Shown: positions 9,001 to 17,439, counted from the first letter of the stretch. The stretch is DNA of 48,522 bases from Chitinophagales bacterium (GCA_026931905.1 JAIXLB010000036.1:1-48522), one strand, 5' to 3'. Program-made: numbers and translations. The notes: a model not told the origin generated them from the sequence alone.

Positions 9001-11751
9001 TCCTGCAGTACCAGTAGCATTAGCGTTTATGTAAGATTTTTTTAATGGTGTAGCTAAATAAACTATACCAGCAACTACAGGGCTTGTTGCATAAACATAT
9101 TCATAAGTTCCTGCAACAGAAGATGTATAACCTCTATAAGTGCCATTGTTTGCACCATAATTATTAGTATTAGTTGAGTTTATTTCTGACCCTTGCATTT
9201 GAATTACCAATAATAAATCACCTGCTTGTATATTATCTCCTGCACCTTCTGTTCTTTTATCTCCTAACTGTATTCTTGTAGAGCCTGCAGGTGCATTGGC
9301 AATTGCTGGATAATAAGAATTAATTATAGTATTTGCTCCTCCTACAGAATAAGCTTGTGGAGCTTCACATATTGTTTCACAAGAAGTAATACCTATAGCT
9401 GTTAAACCAACCTCATCTCTTGTTGTGCCTGTGGTTGCATCTATAATTTTAAAGTGAATGCTTGTTGCACTTGCTACAAAGGAATAAGAAAACCGTTTCC
9501 AGCCACTTAAAGATTGAGCATTACTGGTTGCTACTTCATCTAAAGTAGTAGGTCCTAAAACTTCAGTACCATTAGGTAATGCTCCTGCACCATCTAATTG
9601 TAAAATTAATGATGGCGGATTAGACGCTCCTGAATTATATACATTTGATGCATAAAAATAAAAAGTGTAAGATTTACCAACAGTAAGCCCCGTTACATTC
9701 TGCGACCATATTAATTGTTTTCTGCCATAAGAACCTGAACCGTTAAAACCATTTCCATTATGATGTAACCAAGTTTTAGAAGCAGGGATATTAAAAACAG
9801 GATCACCAGGAAAGGGGTCTTGATTAATACTACCTGAAGTGTAATTACCAGTTCTTATATCAAAACGTTGATCGGCACCTCCACCTGCATAATCTGCCTG
9901 AGCATAAAAACTACCACCAGTAAAATTGTATTGTGTACCAGCAGTATTTTCATTGGATCCTGTAAATGTATTTCCAGGCGAAGGACTTGTAATAGGTAAC
10001 GAAAAATTACCGTTTTTTATAAATGATGTATTTACTGAAACATAACCTGAACCACAACCTACACCACTATTGCTATAGCCACTATAACAACTTCCTGTAA
10101 CATCTATAAATGTAGCAGTATTACTTACACTACCTGCTGTACCACTTGTGCCTCCATTGGGAGGGAACTCAGTAACAGAAGATGAGGTTGAAGTACCACT
10201 ATTACCACCAGTTACTGCTCTTGATACAGAAGTTGTAGTTGTATAAATATACCCACCACCACCACCTCCTCCTGGACCTTCACTTTCTGCAACAGTAAGT
10301 AATTGATTTCCGCCTTTTCCTCCATTGGCTTGCATTGTTATACCAGTAATAGTTGAATTGCTTAATAAAATAATTGCTCCTCCGCCTCCACCACCTCCTG
10401 GTGCATCCATGTGCCCAGACCTAGTATTTTCTCCATCATCTCCATTTGCAGTTATTGTTCCAGTACCAGATACAGCCCCCCCCACCAATAAAAAGACAAT
10501 TCCTCCGCCATCTCCACCATCTCCATTTTGATTATCATTGCCATCACCAGCACCTCCACCTCCTCCCATAAAAATTCTTGAATCGCTATTATAATCCAAT
10601 GGTCTTCCTCCCAAACCACCATAATTTCTACGTTTATCCCCTCCCCAAGCTGCATTTCCTGGACCTTTTGTATTTGCATTTCCATTGTTTTCTCCATAAG
10701 AATAACCACCACGTCCACCACCAGGTGAAACATTGCTAGAAAAACCTGCACTTTCTAAATTCCATGCAGAATTATAACCACTTGGTTTTGTACCTGTTCC
10801 ATTCCATCCTGCTAAAGAACCAGCATTTGAGCCTCCACCGCCACCACAATTATGCCCATTACCCCCACCTCCAGCATTAGCAGGTGCTCCTCTTCCTTGT
10901 GCACCAGCTAAATATGTATCATAATCACTTGAATTACCTGCTATTCCTTCACCTTTGCCAGCATCATTTGTTGTTATAGTAGTTCTGTAAATTGTATTAT
11001 TTGTTCCTAAACCCGAAGTAATAGAACTATTTTTATTAGGATCTATCCCTTTTCTAAACCCTTTAGCATTTGCTTGAATGGTTGCTCCATTTGCAAATGT
11101 TAAATTACCTGTAGTTTCAATTACACATACACCACCAATTGTACCATCCCATGGCATCGCAGTAATTGTACGTGAATTTGCAGATCCTCCACTTTGAGCT
11201 AATGTTGTTAAACGAGGTACCCTTACCACTTGCGATCTATTTCTATCGCCAACATTATAAGTATTGGTAAGTGGGTCGCAAAGAAAAATTTGATTGCCAG
11301 AAACGCTTAATACGGTTTTAAATTCATAATTGCCAGTTCCATTGTAATCTGTAATATCGCCATAAGTTGCACTATCTGTCGTATCAATATTTGCTCCTTG
11401 AACTTGAATAATAAAAATTAAATCGCCAGGCGATAAACTATTGGTTGTATAAGGGTTTACAGAATTTGTGAAACTTTTTGCACCACTTAAATCTGCTACA
11501 GAATTAACTATAATATTAGTAGAACCTGTGCCTGCCGAAACTGCCAAATTGGTATATCTATTTAAAATGCGAGTGCCAGCAGATGTGTAACTCACTGAAC
11601 CATCTTTTCCTGATTGTGCAGAAGAAAATAAAGGCAGCAGAATAGATAAAATTATGAATAACAATACCAATAGAAATTCTACAATCAAATGTTCGTTTGG
11701 TATAGCTGGCTTATTGTTTTTAAGCCCCAAAAAAAGTATTATTTTTTTCAT
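6019..11751 (-). CDS. Giant T9SS-secreted glycine-rich, calcium-repeat surface protein
   Basis: The 1910-residue protein starts with an unusually long signal region: about 22 polar residues, then a hydrophobic core ending in SSAQ near residue 46. Residues about 60-510 and 800-1240 are two copies of one module: a beta-rich start with ILNRYTNLAV-type or IINSYYPAIA-type motifs, a GDLIFIIQVQGA/GDLLLVIQMQGS motif, QVVRVPRLT/QVVRVPQYT, then long glycine runs. Residues about 575-795 resemble a carbohydrate-binding-type beta domain. About 1284-1680 hold some ten DxDxDG-type (thrombospondin type 3-like) repeats expected to bind calcium. A fibronectin III-like segment (1728-1825) leads to the type A T9SS sorting domain (VSPNPFKNYF to the end). 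It is probably an adhesin or surface-layer protein. No enzyme motif is seen. Confidence 0.9.
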   Translation of the reverse strand: MKKIILFLGLKNNKPAIPNEHLIVEFLLVLLFIILSILLPLFSSAQSGKDGSVSYTSAGTRILNRYTNLAVSAGTGSTNIIVNSVADLSGAKSFTNSVNPYTTNSLSPGDLIFIIQVQGANIDTTDSATYGDITDYNGTGNYEFKTVLSVSGNQIFLCDPLTNTYNVGDRNRSQVVRVPRLTTLAQSGGSANSRTITAMPWDGTIGGVCVIETTGNLTFANGATIQANAKGFRKGIDPNKNSSITSGLGTNNTIYRTTITTNDAGKGEGIAGNSSDYDTYLAGAQGRGAPANAGGGGNGHNCGGGGGSNAGSLAGWNGTGTKPSGYNSAWNLESAGFSSNVSPGGGRGGYSYGENNGNANTKGPGNAAWGGDKRRNYGGLGGRPLDYNSDSRIFMGGGGGAGDGNDNQNGDGGDGGGIVFLLVGGAVSGTGTITANGDDGENTRSGHMDAPGGGGGGGAIILLSNSTITGITMQANGGKGGNQLLTVAESEGPGGGGGGGYIYTTTTSVSRAVTGGNSGTSTSSSVTEFPPNGGTSGTAGSVSNTATFIDVTGSCYSGYSNSGVGCGSGYVSVNTSFIKNGNFSLPITSPSPGNTFTGSNENTAGTQYNFTGGSFYAQADYAGGGADQRFDIRTGNYTSGSINQDPFPGDPVFNIPASKTWLHHNGNGFNGSGSYGRKQLIWSQNVTGLTVGKSYTFYFYASNVYNSGASNPPSLILQLDGAGALPNGTEVLGPTTLDEVATSNAQSLSGWKRFSYSFVASATSIHFKIIDATTGTTRDEVGLTAIGITSCETICEAPQAYSVGGANTIINSYYPAIANAPAGSTRIQLGDKRTEGAGDNIQAGDLLLVIQMQGSEINSTNTNNYGANNGTYRGYTSSVAGTYEYVYATSPVVAGIVYLATPLKKSYINANATGTAGQYRFQVVRVPQYTSLNIPSGASITNAEWDGASGGIIAANVSGTMTLNSGVAIDASALGFRGGGGRSLTGGTGANTDTRTLSSNTTNGSKGEGIAGTPKYTRSIANVLVDNGAEGYPNGSYAQGAPGNAGGGATDGRPSDNDQNTGGGGGGNGGIGGRGGRAWANPAQYGGYGGGKFNEAASNRLVLGGGGGAGTTNNGTAEGMGYSVNYQNGFYSSGGSGGGMIFLRVGAVSGSGAINANGADGLAVENDGGGGGGAGGSVYLFATNTAGLNNITVNAKGGAGGNAWISTADNGIPNDGDPEHGPGGGGSGGVIYSNGSLNAASSVAGGDPGVTTTSNLPYGASKGNDGIKLTSAVDVMINVVKVFCDIDDDDDGIADVIENANGGADSFDDADGDGIPNAYDLTPGYGVTSWLDINNDGINDNFDADQDGIINELDLDSDNDGVADVVESYGVDADGDGKIDNFVDTNGDGLSDNAANTNAVNGLGAPDFDGDGIPNYLDLDSDNDGIPDIIEVGGIDSNNDGRVDSFSDDNFNGLKDNLEGVSNTLLLSGSDTNNDGVANSWPFKNADRTGRPNLYDLDSDGDGITDVQESGLIGRTGSQGTVATNKGVVTGTRTNGWANSVIGLASLNLRNTDSRGPADYLDIDSDDDGITDNVEAQSTSGYKTPTDVDSDDDGIQDVYELVVDIGVYGSDALTPFDKDSDGTPDYRDSDTDNDGAPDYIEGTGSALYGVAYYTLNFTDTDGDGLVDQWDIININTLNSGNYYRNVTHSDMGPLGNLDGPSPSGASPKLPKHTWAASADRDWRSNSILPLNIINFAVSYNAPNAMIKWEAKNELQTDYYDVEFSLNGSEFNKIISVPAKNTGSAIYQQYHNLSNYNQTVFYYRIKQMDKDGRTYYTEIATIRLTKNNEVKVSPNPFKNYFNVNYTSALNDKLLLTLVGVDGKVITTKQVDVMKGNNSIPVNDLGNLPHGIYILRIQNSTNNVTTIKLEKE

Positions 11752-12069
11752 AGTCGTGTCAGCTTCTACATAGGAATTGGAGTGTAAACAATATTACTTA
11801 ATAATCTTAAACGAAAATTTTTTCTAAATATTGTTTTAAATATGTTGATTAGTAGTGTTTTATATTATTTAGCCTTTTTGGGATACTAGCCTTCATTAAA
11901 TTAGGTATGATATATTGACATTAAACCACTTTTCTTATTTGCAACATAATTATCTTTTTCCTTTTGGGTTATTCATAAAAATTCAAAATAGAGCAAAAAA
12001 AATCCCTCTAATTTGCAATTAGAGAGATTTTAATTCTATAAAAATAATTGGCTTCTTTAAAAGCGGCTT
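11752..12069. other. 318-bp gap between the T9SS giant gene and rpsA
   Basis: AT-rich and without an ORF. It holds the rpsA terminator (11995-12030) and the upstream region of the giant gene. The best promoter candidate for that gene is the minus-strand TAATATTG at 11789-11796, one mismatch from TAnnTTTG, giving a leader of about 34 nt. I see nothing else in it. Confidence 0.5.
11995..12030 (-). terminator. Rho-independent terminator of rpsA
   Basis: The two 14-nt arms at 12000-12013 and 12017-12030 pair with one G-U wobble around a 3-nt loop. On the minus strand the stem is followed by an eight-T run. It lies 40 bp past the rpsA stop. Confidence 0.9.
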
Positions 12070-13965
12070 TTATTTTGTTTCTTCGTTATCGCCACTTTCC
12101 ATTTTAGCTTTAATATCAGCCAAAGCACCTAAATCGCCTAAAGTTGTTTTTTCAACTTTAGCTTGTACAGCTTTTACCGCTTTTTTAGTTTTTTCGGCTT
12201 GTACTTTTGCTTCTTTTTTCTCAGCTTCTACTTCTTCTGCTTTTACTTGTTCCCAAACACGAGTATGACTTACTAAAATGCGTTTTTCATTGCCATCAAA
12301 TTCTATAACAACAAAAGGTAACGTTTCTTCTGCTTGTACTTGTTTACCATCTTCTTTGAAAGTATGACGATTAGGAGCAAAGCCTTCTAAACCATAAGGA
12401 AGTTGTACTAAAGCACCTTTATCATCTCTTTTAGTAACTAATCCTTCATGAATACTTCCAATAGCAAATGTTTCTTGTAATGCAGCCCAAGGGTCTTCTT
12501 CTAATTGTTTATGACCTAATTGTAATTTACGATTTTCTTTATCAATATTTAAAACAATTACATCAATTTCATCACCAACTTTGGTGTAATCGCTTGGGTG
12601 ATTTAAACGTTTTAACCAACTTAAATCACTAATGTGAATCATACCTCCAATACCTGTTTCTAATTCAACAAATACGCCATAAGGAGTAATATTTTTTACT
12701 AAACCTTTGTGTTTGCTATTAGCAGGATATTTCGTTTCAATAGTACTCCAAGGATCTTCAGTCATTTGTTTAATAGATAAACTCATTTTTCTGTTTTCCT
12801 TATCTAATGTTACTACTTTAGCTTCATGTTCATCATTTAATTTAAAGAATTCTTTGGCATTGATAGGTGTATTAGCCCAAGTAATTTCGCTTACATGCAC
12901 TAAGCCCTCAACACCTGGTTGAATTTCTAAGAAAGCACCATAATCTTCAATATTCACTACTTTACCTTTTACAATGTTTCCTTCTGCTAAGCCTTCAGGT
13001 AATACATCCCAAGGGTGTGGTGTTAATTGTTTTAAACCAAGACTAATACGTTTTTTATCATCATCAAAATCTAATACTACTACATTAATTTTTTGATCCA
13101 TTTTTAATGCTTCTGATGGATGAGAAATTCTACCCCATGAAATATCTGTGATGTATAATAAACCATCTAAACCACCTAAATCCATAAATGCACCAAAGTC
13201 TGTAATATTTTTTACAGTTCCTTCCAACACTTGTCCTTTTTCTAATTTGCCCATTATTTGTGCACGTTGTGCTTCTATATCACTTTCTATTAAAGCTTTG
13301 TGCGATACTACTGCATTCTTAATAGTTTCATTTATTTTAACTACTTTAAATTCCATTGTTTTACCAACAAATTGGTCATAATCTGTAACTGGTTTAACAT
13401 CAATTTGAGACCCTGGTAAAAAGGTTTCCATGCCAAATACATCTACAATTAAACCACCTTTTGTTTTGCTTGTAACTAAGCCTTTAACTACTTCGCCTGT
13501 TTTGTGAACTTCCATAATACGTTCCCAAGCACGGAAAATTCTGGCACTTTTACGGCTTAAATGCAAGTTGCCATTTTTATCTTCTTTCTCAACAACCATT
13601 ACTTCTATTGAATCGCCAATTTTTACACCTGGCAAATCACGAAATTCATTTAAAGAAATTAAGCCATCGCTTTTAAAACCAATGTTTATAACAGCATCAG
13701 TTTTTGTTAAACCTACTACATCGCCATTTAAAATTTCTCCATCTTCAATTTTCACGAAAGTGTTTTCATACACACTATCGTATTTTTCTTTTTCTTCTTT
13801 AGAATAAGTAGCTACATTACGTTTGTCAATACTCCAATCAAAATCGTCATGAGCTATTGTTTCTTCTACAACAGGATTGTTTGTTGTCGCAGCAACTTCG
13901 TTGATTTCTTCAACACCTGAAGCTTCCTGTGCATCTGCGTTTAATTGTTTTACAAATAATTTCAT
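12070..13965 (-). CDS. rpsA: 30S ribosomal protein S1
   Basis: The 631-residue protein consists of six tandem S1 RNA-binding domains from about residue 68 to 565, each with the G-x-V-x2-I-x-D/Y-G-A/V-F-V/L core, for example GTVKNITDFGAFMDLGG and GKVVNIEDYGAFLEIQPG. An acidic N-terminus (residues 10-45) and a lysine/alanine-rich C-terminal tail (570-631) are the usual Bacteroidota extensions. S1 sits on the 30S subunit and helps recruit mRNA. That matters in this lineage because most genes here lack Shine-Dalgarno sequences. It is a single-gene unit with its own promoter and terminator. Confidence 0.97.
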   Translation of the reverse strand: MKLFVKQLNADAQEASGVEEINEVAATTNNPVVEETIAHDDFDWSIDKRNVATYSKEEKEKYDSVYENTFVKIEDGEILNGDVVGLTKTDAVINIGFKSDGLISLNEFRDLPGVKIGDSIEVMVVEKEDKNGNLHLSRKSARIFRAWERIMEVHKTGEVVKGLVTSKTKGGLIVDVFGMETFLPGSQIDVKPVTDYDQFVGKTMEFKVVKINETIKNAVVSHKALIESDIEAQRAQIMGKLEKGQVLEGTVKNITDFGAFMDLGGLDGLLYITDISWGRISHPSEALKMDQKINVVVLDFDDDKKRISLGLKQLTPHPWDVLPEGLAEGNIVKGKVVNIEDYGAFLEIQPGVEGLVHVSEITWANTPINAKEFFKLNDEHEAKVVTLDKENRKMSLSIKQMTEDPWSTIETKYPANSKHKGLVKNITPYGVFVELETGIGGMIHISDLSWLKRLNHPSDYTKVGDEIDVIVLNIDKENRKLQLGHKQLEEDPWAALQETFAIGSIHEGLVTKRDDKGALVQLPYGLEGFAPNRHTFKEDGKQVQAEETLPFVVIEFDGNEKRILVSHTRVWEQVKAEEVEAEKKEAKVQAEKTKKAVKAVQAKVEKTTLGDLGALADIKAKMESGDNEETK

Positions 13966-14000
13966 AATAAAAATTCCGATGTGTTTTTAAAATCGGGCTG

Positions 14001-14008
14001 CAAAAGTA
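14001..14008 (-). promoter_or_regulatory. rpsA -7 promoter box
   Basis: The minus strand reads TACTTTTG, an exact TAnnTTTG, followed by CAGCCC as in several other promoters of this window. The predicted transcript start near 13997 gives a leader of about 32 nt. Confidence 0.65.
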
Positions 14009-14152
14009 GGCTTTTCTATTTGAATAATTGAATATTTTACAAGCTTTTTTCAATTATTTGCATTATTCAAAAAAAATATGGAGAAATTAAAATGCTTTAA
14101 CATTTTGATATTTAAAAAAATATTTAGTATTGCTTATTAAAACACTTTTTAT

Positions 14153-14446
14153 ATGAAGAAAACATGGATTTTAATAGTGGCTTTGTTTGTAACAAGCACT
14201 ACACTATTTAGTCAAACTAAACAACCCGAAAAAAAGGCTCCAGCTAAAAAAGAAGCAGCTACTAAAGAACAACCTAAAGCTGCTACTAACACTGCTCCTA
14301 AAACCTCTGAGCATGTAAAAAAAGATGGTACTCCAGACAAACGCTTTAAGGAAAACAAAAAAGCTCCTGAAGTAAAAACAAAAAAAGATGGAACGCCAGA
14401 TATGCGTTATAAAGAAAACAAAAAAGCTGCTGAGAAAAAGGGTTAG
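14153..14446 (+). CDS. Small exported lysine-rich repeat protein
   Basis: The first 20 residues are a signal peptide (MKKTWILIVALFVTSTTLFS, cleavage near Q21). The mature chain of about 76 residues is extremely basic and low in complexity. It contains a KKAPAKKEAATKE stretch and two near-identical 16-residue repeats at residues 56-71 and 77-92 with the pattern KKDGTPDxRxKENKKA. I recall the KKDGTPD-type repeat from other small Bacteroidota proteins, but know no function. A basic, disordered periplasmic or surface protein that binds nucleic acid or an acidic polymer is possible. It appears to be monocistronic, with an imperfect terminator downstream. Confidence 0.75.
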   Translation: MKKTWILIVALFVTSTTLFSQTKQPEKKAPAKKEAATKEQPKAATNTAPKTSEHVKKDGTPDKRFKENKKAPEVKTKKDGTPDMRYKENKKAAEKKG

Positions 14447-14478
14447 TCTTAGTATTATTAAATAAATTTTCACAAAAG

Positions 14479-14510
14479 AGACTGTCAAAAATATTGGTAG
14501 CCTTTTTTTT
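14479..14510 (+). terminator. Probable terminator after the lysine-rich protein gene
   Basis: AGACTGTC pairs with GGTAGCCT through two G-U wobbles and one A-C mismatch around a loop of about 9 nt, followed by eight T residues. It is imperfect, hence moderate confidence. Confidence 0.55.
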
Positions 14511-14625
14511 GTATTATTCTAAAAAATGTTATTCTACTTCCTTACAATTTATTATTGAGATTTTTTTTTTGCTGTTTTAGTCAGTAAATTTTTCCTTAAA
14601 TCGTTATTTAAAACATTTACTTGAG

Positions 14626-14656
14626 TTGTTGCTTCATTTTTAATAAGGTACTTTTG
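14626..14656 (+). promoter_or_regulatory. Ferredoxin gene promoter
   Basis: TTG at 14626-14628, a 20-nt spacer, then TACTTTTG at 14649-14656 followed by CAC. This matches the Bacteroidota -33/-7 pattern and gives a leader of about 31 nt before the ATG at 14691. Confidence 0.7.
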
Positions 14657-14690
14657 CACTATTCATTTTAAAAGAAAGATTGTTTAAGAT

Positions 14691-15026
14691 ATGTATAAAA
14701 TTCATGTAAATTTTGAGCAAAAGGATTTAGAACCTGTAGTTATAGAAACTGAAGCAATAGGCGATAGTTTATTAGAAGTAATTTTAGATAATGGATATGA
14801 ATTACACCATAACTGTGGAGCTGTTTGTGCTTGCAGCACTTGTCATATTTATGTAGAAAAAGGTGAGGAACATGTAGAGGAAATTAGTGATAGAGAAGAA
14901 GATTTTATTGATAGAGCTGTTAACCCAAGATTAACTTCAAGATTGGGCTGCCAATGTGTTTTGCAAAAAGGAGAAGGCGATATTTATATTACTATTCCAG
15001 ACCAAACACAATTCTTAGGAGAATAA
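14691..15026 (+). CDS. fdx: 2Fe-2S ferredoxin, ISC type
   Basis: The 111-residue protein has cysteines at 42, 48, 51 and 87 in the C-x5-C-x2-C...C pattern, the same positions and spacing as the E. coli ISC ferredoxin. SRLGCQC surrounds the fourth ligand. An extra cysteine at 46 and another at 89 are not expected to be ligands. The protein should pass electrons to iron-sulfur cluster assembly or to other oxidoreductases in the cytoplasm. No isc or suf genes are nearby, so its partner cannot be read from context. It has its own promoter, so it is probably monocistronic. Confidence 0.92.
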   Translation: MYKIHVNFEQKDLEPVVIETEAIGDSLLEVILDNGYELHHNCGAVCACSTCHIYVEKGEEHVEEISDREEDFIDRAVNPRLTSRLGCQCVLQKGEGDIYITIPDQTQFLGE

Positions 15027-15129
15027 ATTTCATCTAAACTTTATATACTGAAATTATTTTTATTCTAATTAACACTATTAGCTATATATTGCAATCTAAT
15101 TAATTTAATAAGCAATAAAATATTCTTTT

Positions 15130-16242
15130 ATGTTCAAACACTTTTCTATTTTATTATTATTTCCTTTTACACTAATTGCACAAAAAAACAATGGTTTTAC
15201 TATTACAGGTTTAGTTGATGGTTTAAAAGATAGTACTTTGGTTTTTTTGAATGATGGAGCAGGCAATGCTATTGCACAAGATTATGCCTTTAAAGGAAAA
15301 TTTACTTTGCAAGGAGCAGTAGATGAACCAGGTTTTACCAAATTAGGTTTTATTGGTTTAACCAATGAAGTAGATATTTTTATGTCTAATGAAAATATAA
15401 ATTTCAAAAGTAAATCTACCCAAGTAGATAAAGATGCAGTTATTACAGGTTCTGCTTTAAACAATGATTATAAGGCTTATGAAACAGCATTTAATCCATT
15501 AAAAGACAAATTAAATTCACTTGCTGCAAGCATAAATACAACTCAAAATGCCACCAGAAGAGATTCTTTAATAAAAGTATTTGAAGCAACTAAAAATTTG
15601 GTTATAACAGAATTAAATAAATACACTACACAAAGAAATTCATCGCCAGTAAGTACATTTGTTTTATATGTTACAAACCCAATATTGGCAGGTGGTGTAG
15701 AAGAATTAGAAAGCAGATTTTATAAATTAAAACCAGCAGCAAGAGTAGGAGAATTTTCAAGATTAATAGAAAATTTAATTACAGAACATAAAAATAAATT
15801 AGCTGCTGAAGCAGCTACCAATCAAGGTTCTATTGCACCAGATTTTACACAAAATGATGTAAATGGTAAGCCTGTTTCGCTATCTTCTTTTAGAGGCAAA
15901 TATGTATTAATAGATTTTTGGGCAAGTTGGTGCAGACCTTGCAGAATGGAAAACCCTAATGTTGTAGAAGCTTACAATAAATTTAAAGATAAAAACTTTA
16001 CCGTTCTTGGTGTTTCATTAGACAGACCAGATGGAAAAACTGCTTGGTTAAATGCAATTAAAGATGATGGATTAACCTGGACTCAAGTAAGTGATTTAAA
16101 ATTTTGGGATAATGCTGCCGCAAGATTATACAACATAAACAGCATTCCTTTTAATATTTTAATTGACCCATCTGGTAAAATTATTGCAAAAAATTTAAGA
16201 GGCGAAGATTTGCATAAAGCATTAGCACGTTATTTAAAATAA
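15130..16242 (+). CDS. TlpA-like thiol-disulfide oxidoreductase with DUF4369 domain
   Basis: An N-terminal signal peptide (residues 1-17, ending FTLIAQ) is followed by a DUF4369 beta domain at about 20-115 (FTITGLVDGLKDSTLVFL). A helical linker leads to a C-terminal thioredoxin fold from about 233. The active site is WASWCRPC with cysteines 268 and 271, and the cis-proline region is NINSIPFNILID. Such proteins keep periplasmic thiols reduced, for example during cytochrome c maturation. The 370-residue length is normal for the Bacteroidota family. It stands alone, with a strong terminator after it. Confidence 0.92.
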   Translation: MFKHFSILLLFPFTLIAQKNNGFTITGLVDGLKDSTLVFLNDGAGNAIAQDYAFKGKFTLQGAVDEPGFTKLGFIGLTNEVDIFMSNENINFKSKSTQVDKDAVITGSALNNDYKAYETAFNPLKDKLNSLAASINTTQNATRRDSLIKVFEATKNLVITELNKYTTQRNSSPVSTFVLYVTNPILAGGVEELESRFYKLKPAARVGEFSRLIENLITEHKNKLAAEAATNQGSIAPDFTQNDVNGKPVSLSSFRGKYVLIDFWASWCRPCRMENPNVVEAYNKFKDKNFTVLGVSLDRPDGKTAWLNAIKDDGLTWTQVSDLKFWDNAAARLYNINSIPFNILIDPSGKIIAKNLRGEDLHKALARYLK

Positions 16243-16262
16243 ACTCTCTAATAAAAAAAATT

Positions 16263-16299
16263 AAACTGCTTTGTTGCTAAATGCAAAGCAGTTTTTTTA
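16263..16299 (+). terminator. Rho-independent terminator after the TlpA-like gene
   Basis: A perfect 11-bp stem (AAACTGCTTTG / CAAAGCAGTTT) with a 10-nt loop, followed by a T run. Confidence 0.9.
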
Positions 16300-16336
16300 T
16301 TCTTAAAAGAAAACTATACAGCAATTATTATTAAGT

Positions 16337-16344
16337 TATTTTTG
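16337..16344 (+). promoter_or_regulatory. -7 box immediately before the ABC ATPase gene
   Basis: TATTTTTG matches TAnnTTTG exactly and ends four bases before the ATG at 16349. If used, the mRNA would start at or within a base or two of the start codon (leaderless). No good -33 element is visible, so this may be chance. Confidence 0.4.
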
Positions 16345-16348
16345 AAAA

Positions 16349-17335
16349 ATGAGTTGGTTAAAAGTTGAAGAAATAAGTAAAAAGATAAAAGAAAATTTCG
16401 TTGTAGAAAGCATAAATTTTACTCAAAATAAAAACGAAAACTTAGCAATAGCAGGGGCTACAGGCTCTGGAAAAACTACATTATTAAAAATAATTGCAGG
16501 CTTAATACAACCTACACAAGGAAGTGTTTTTTTAGACAATGAAAGAATAAAAGGAACAGATGAACAATTATTATCTGGTAATAAAAACATTGCCTATTTA
16601 AGCCAACATTTTGAATTGAGAAATAATTATTATGTACAAGATTTATTAGACGTTTACAATAAAATAGAACAGAAAAAAGCAGATAAAATTTATGAAATTT
16701 GTAAAATTGATTTTTTACTGCAACGAAAAACCAATGAACTTTCTGGTGGCGAAAAACAAAGAATAGCTTTAGCTTGTCAGTTAGTTACATGCCCCAAACT
16801 ATTATTGTTAGATGAGCCATTTTCTAACTTAGATGTTTGGCATAAAAATATTATAAAACAAGTTTTAGAAAATATACAACAAGAGTTAGAATTAACCTAT
16901 ATTATTACCTCTCATGATTGGGTAGATATTTTGCCATGGGCAAATAATATTTTAATAATGAATGAAGGAAAAATTATTCAACAAGGAACTCCTGAAATAA
17001 TTTATACAAACCCAATTAATGAATATGTTGCAGCTTTAAGTGGTGATTATAATATTGTAGATAATGCTACAATAAAAAACATTCATCATTTATTTGCTGA
17101 ACCTAAAAAACATAAAAAAATTTTACTACGCCCCGAGCAAATTAATATAGAACCAGCAGGAAATATTTTTCAAAAAGATGTAGTAAAAAAAATAAATTTC
17201 TTTGGCAGCTATTATGTAATTGATGTTTTAGTAAACGAAAAAACAATAAAAGTAAAAACCTTAATAAATAATTTTTCTGTTGGTCAAAGAGTAGTATTAT
17301 CTGTAAACACAAAGAGTTTGTGGCATATAGCATAA
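16349..17335 (+). CDS. ABC transporter ATP-binding protein with TOBE-like C-terminus
   Basis: The 328-residue protein has Walker A GATGSGKT at residues 36-43, the Q-loop at Gln86, signature LSGGEKQR at 131-138, Walker B LLLLDEP at 151-157 and the switch His189. The last 90 residues (from about LLRPEQINIEP) look like the TOBE/regulatory domain of the spermidine/iron/sugar importer ATPases (PotA/FbpC/MalK group). No permease or binding-protein gene is adjacent, so it must work with membrane partners encoded elsewhere. The substrate is therefore unknown. It is flanked by a terminator upstream and a 157-bp gap downstream. Confidence 0.9.
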   Translation: MSWLKVEEISKKIKENFVVESINFTQNKNENLAIAGATGSGKTTLLKIIAGLIQPTQGSVFLDNERIKGTDEQLLSGNKNIAYLSQHFELRNNYYVQDLLDVYNKIEQKKADKIYEICKIDFLLQRKTNELSGGEKQRIALACQLVTCPKLLLLDEPFSNLDVWHKNIIKQVLENIQQELELTYIITSHDWVDILPWANNILIMNEGKIIQQGTPEIIYTNPINEYVAALSGDYNIVDNATIKNIHHLFAEPKKHKKILLRPEQINIEPAGNIFQKDVVKKINFFGSYYVIDVLVNEKTIKVKTLINNFSVGQRVVLSVNTKSLWHIA

Positions 17336-17439
17336 ATAAAAAATCGTATTCCATTCTACTAAACACTCAACCAACTATTTCAATCTTTAACAAAAAACAC
17401 ACAAACTTATTGTTGTTAAATGAATAAAACATTTTAGTA

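Noticed and set aside
7241..10751. Several proline- or serine-rich frames on the plus strand, and alternative minus-strand frames, inside the giant T9SS gene
   Set aside because: They are antisense or out-of-frame readings of glycine codons and DxDxDG repeats; composition is a direct mirror of the glycine runs, and none has its own promoter or recognisable domain.
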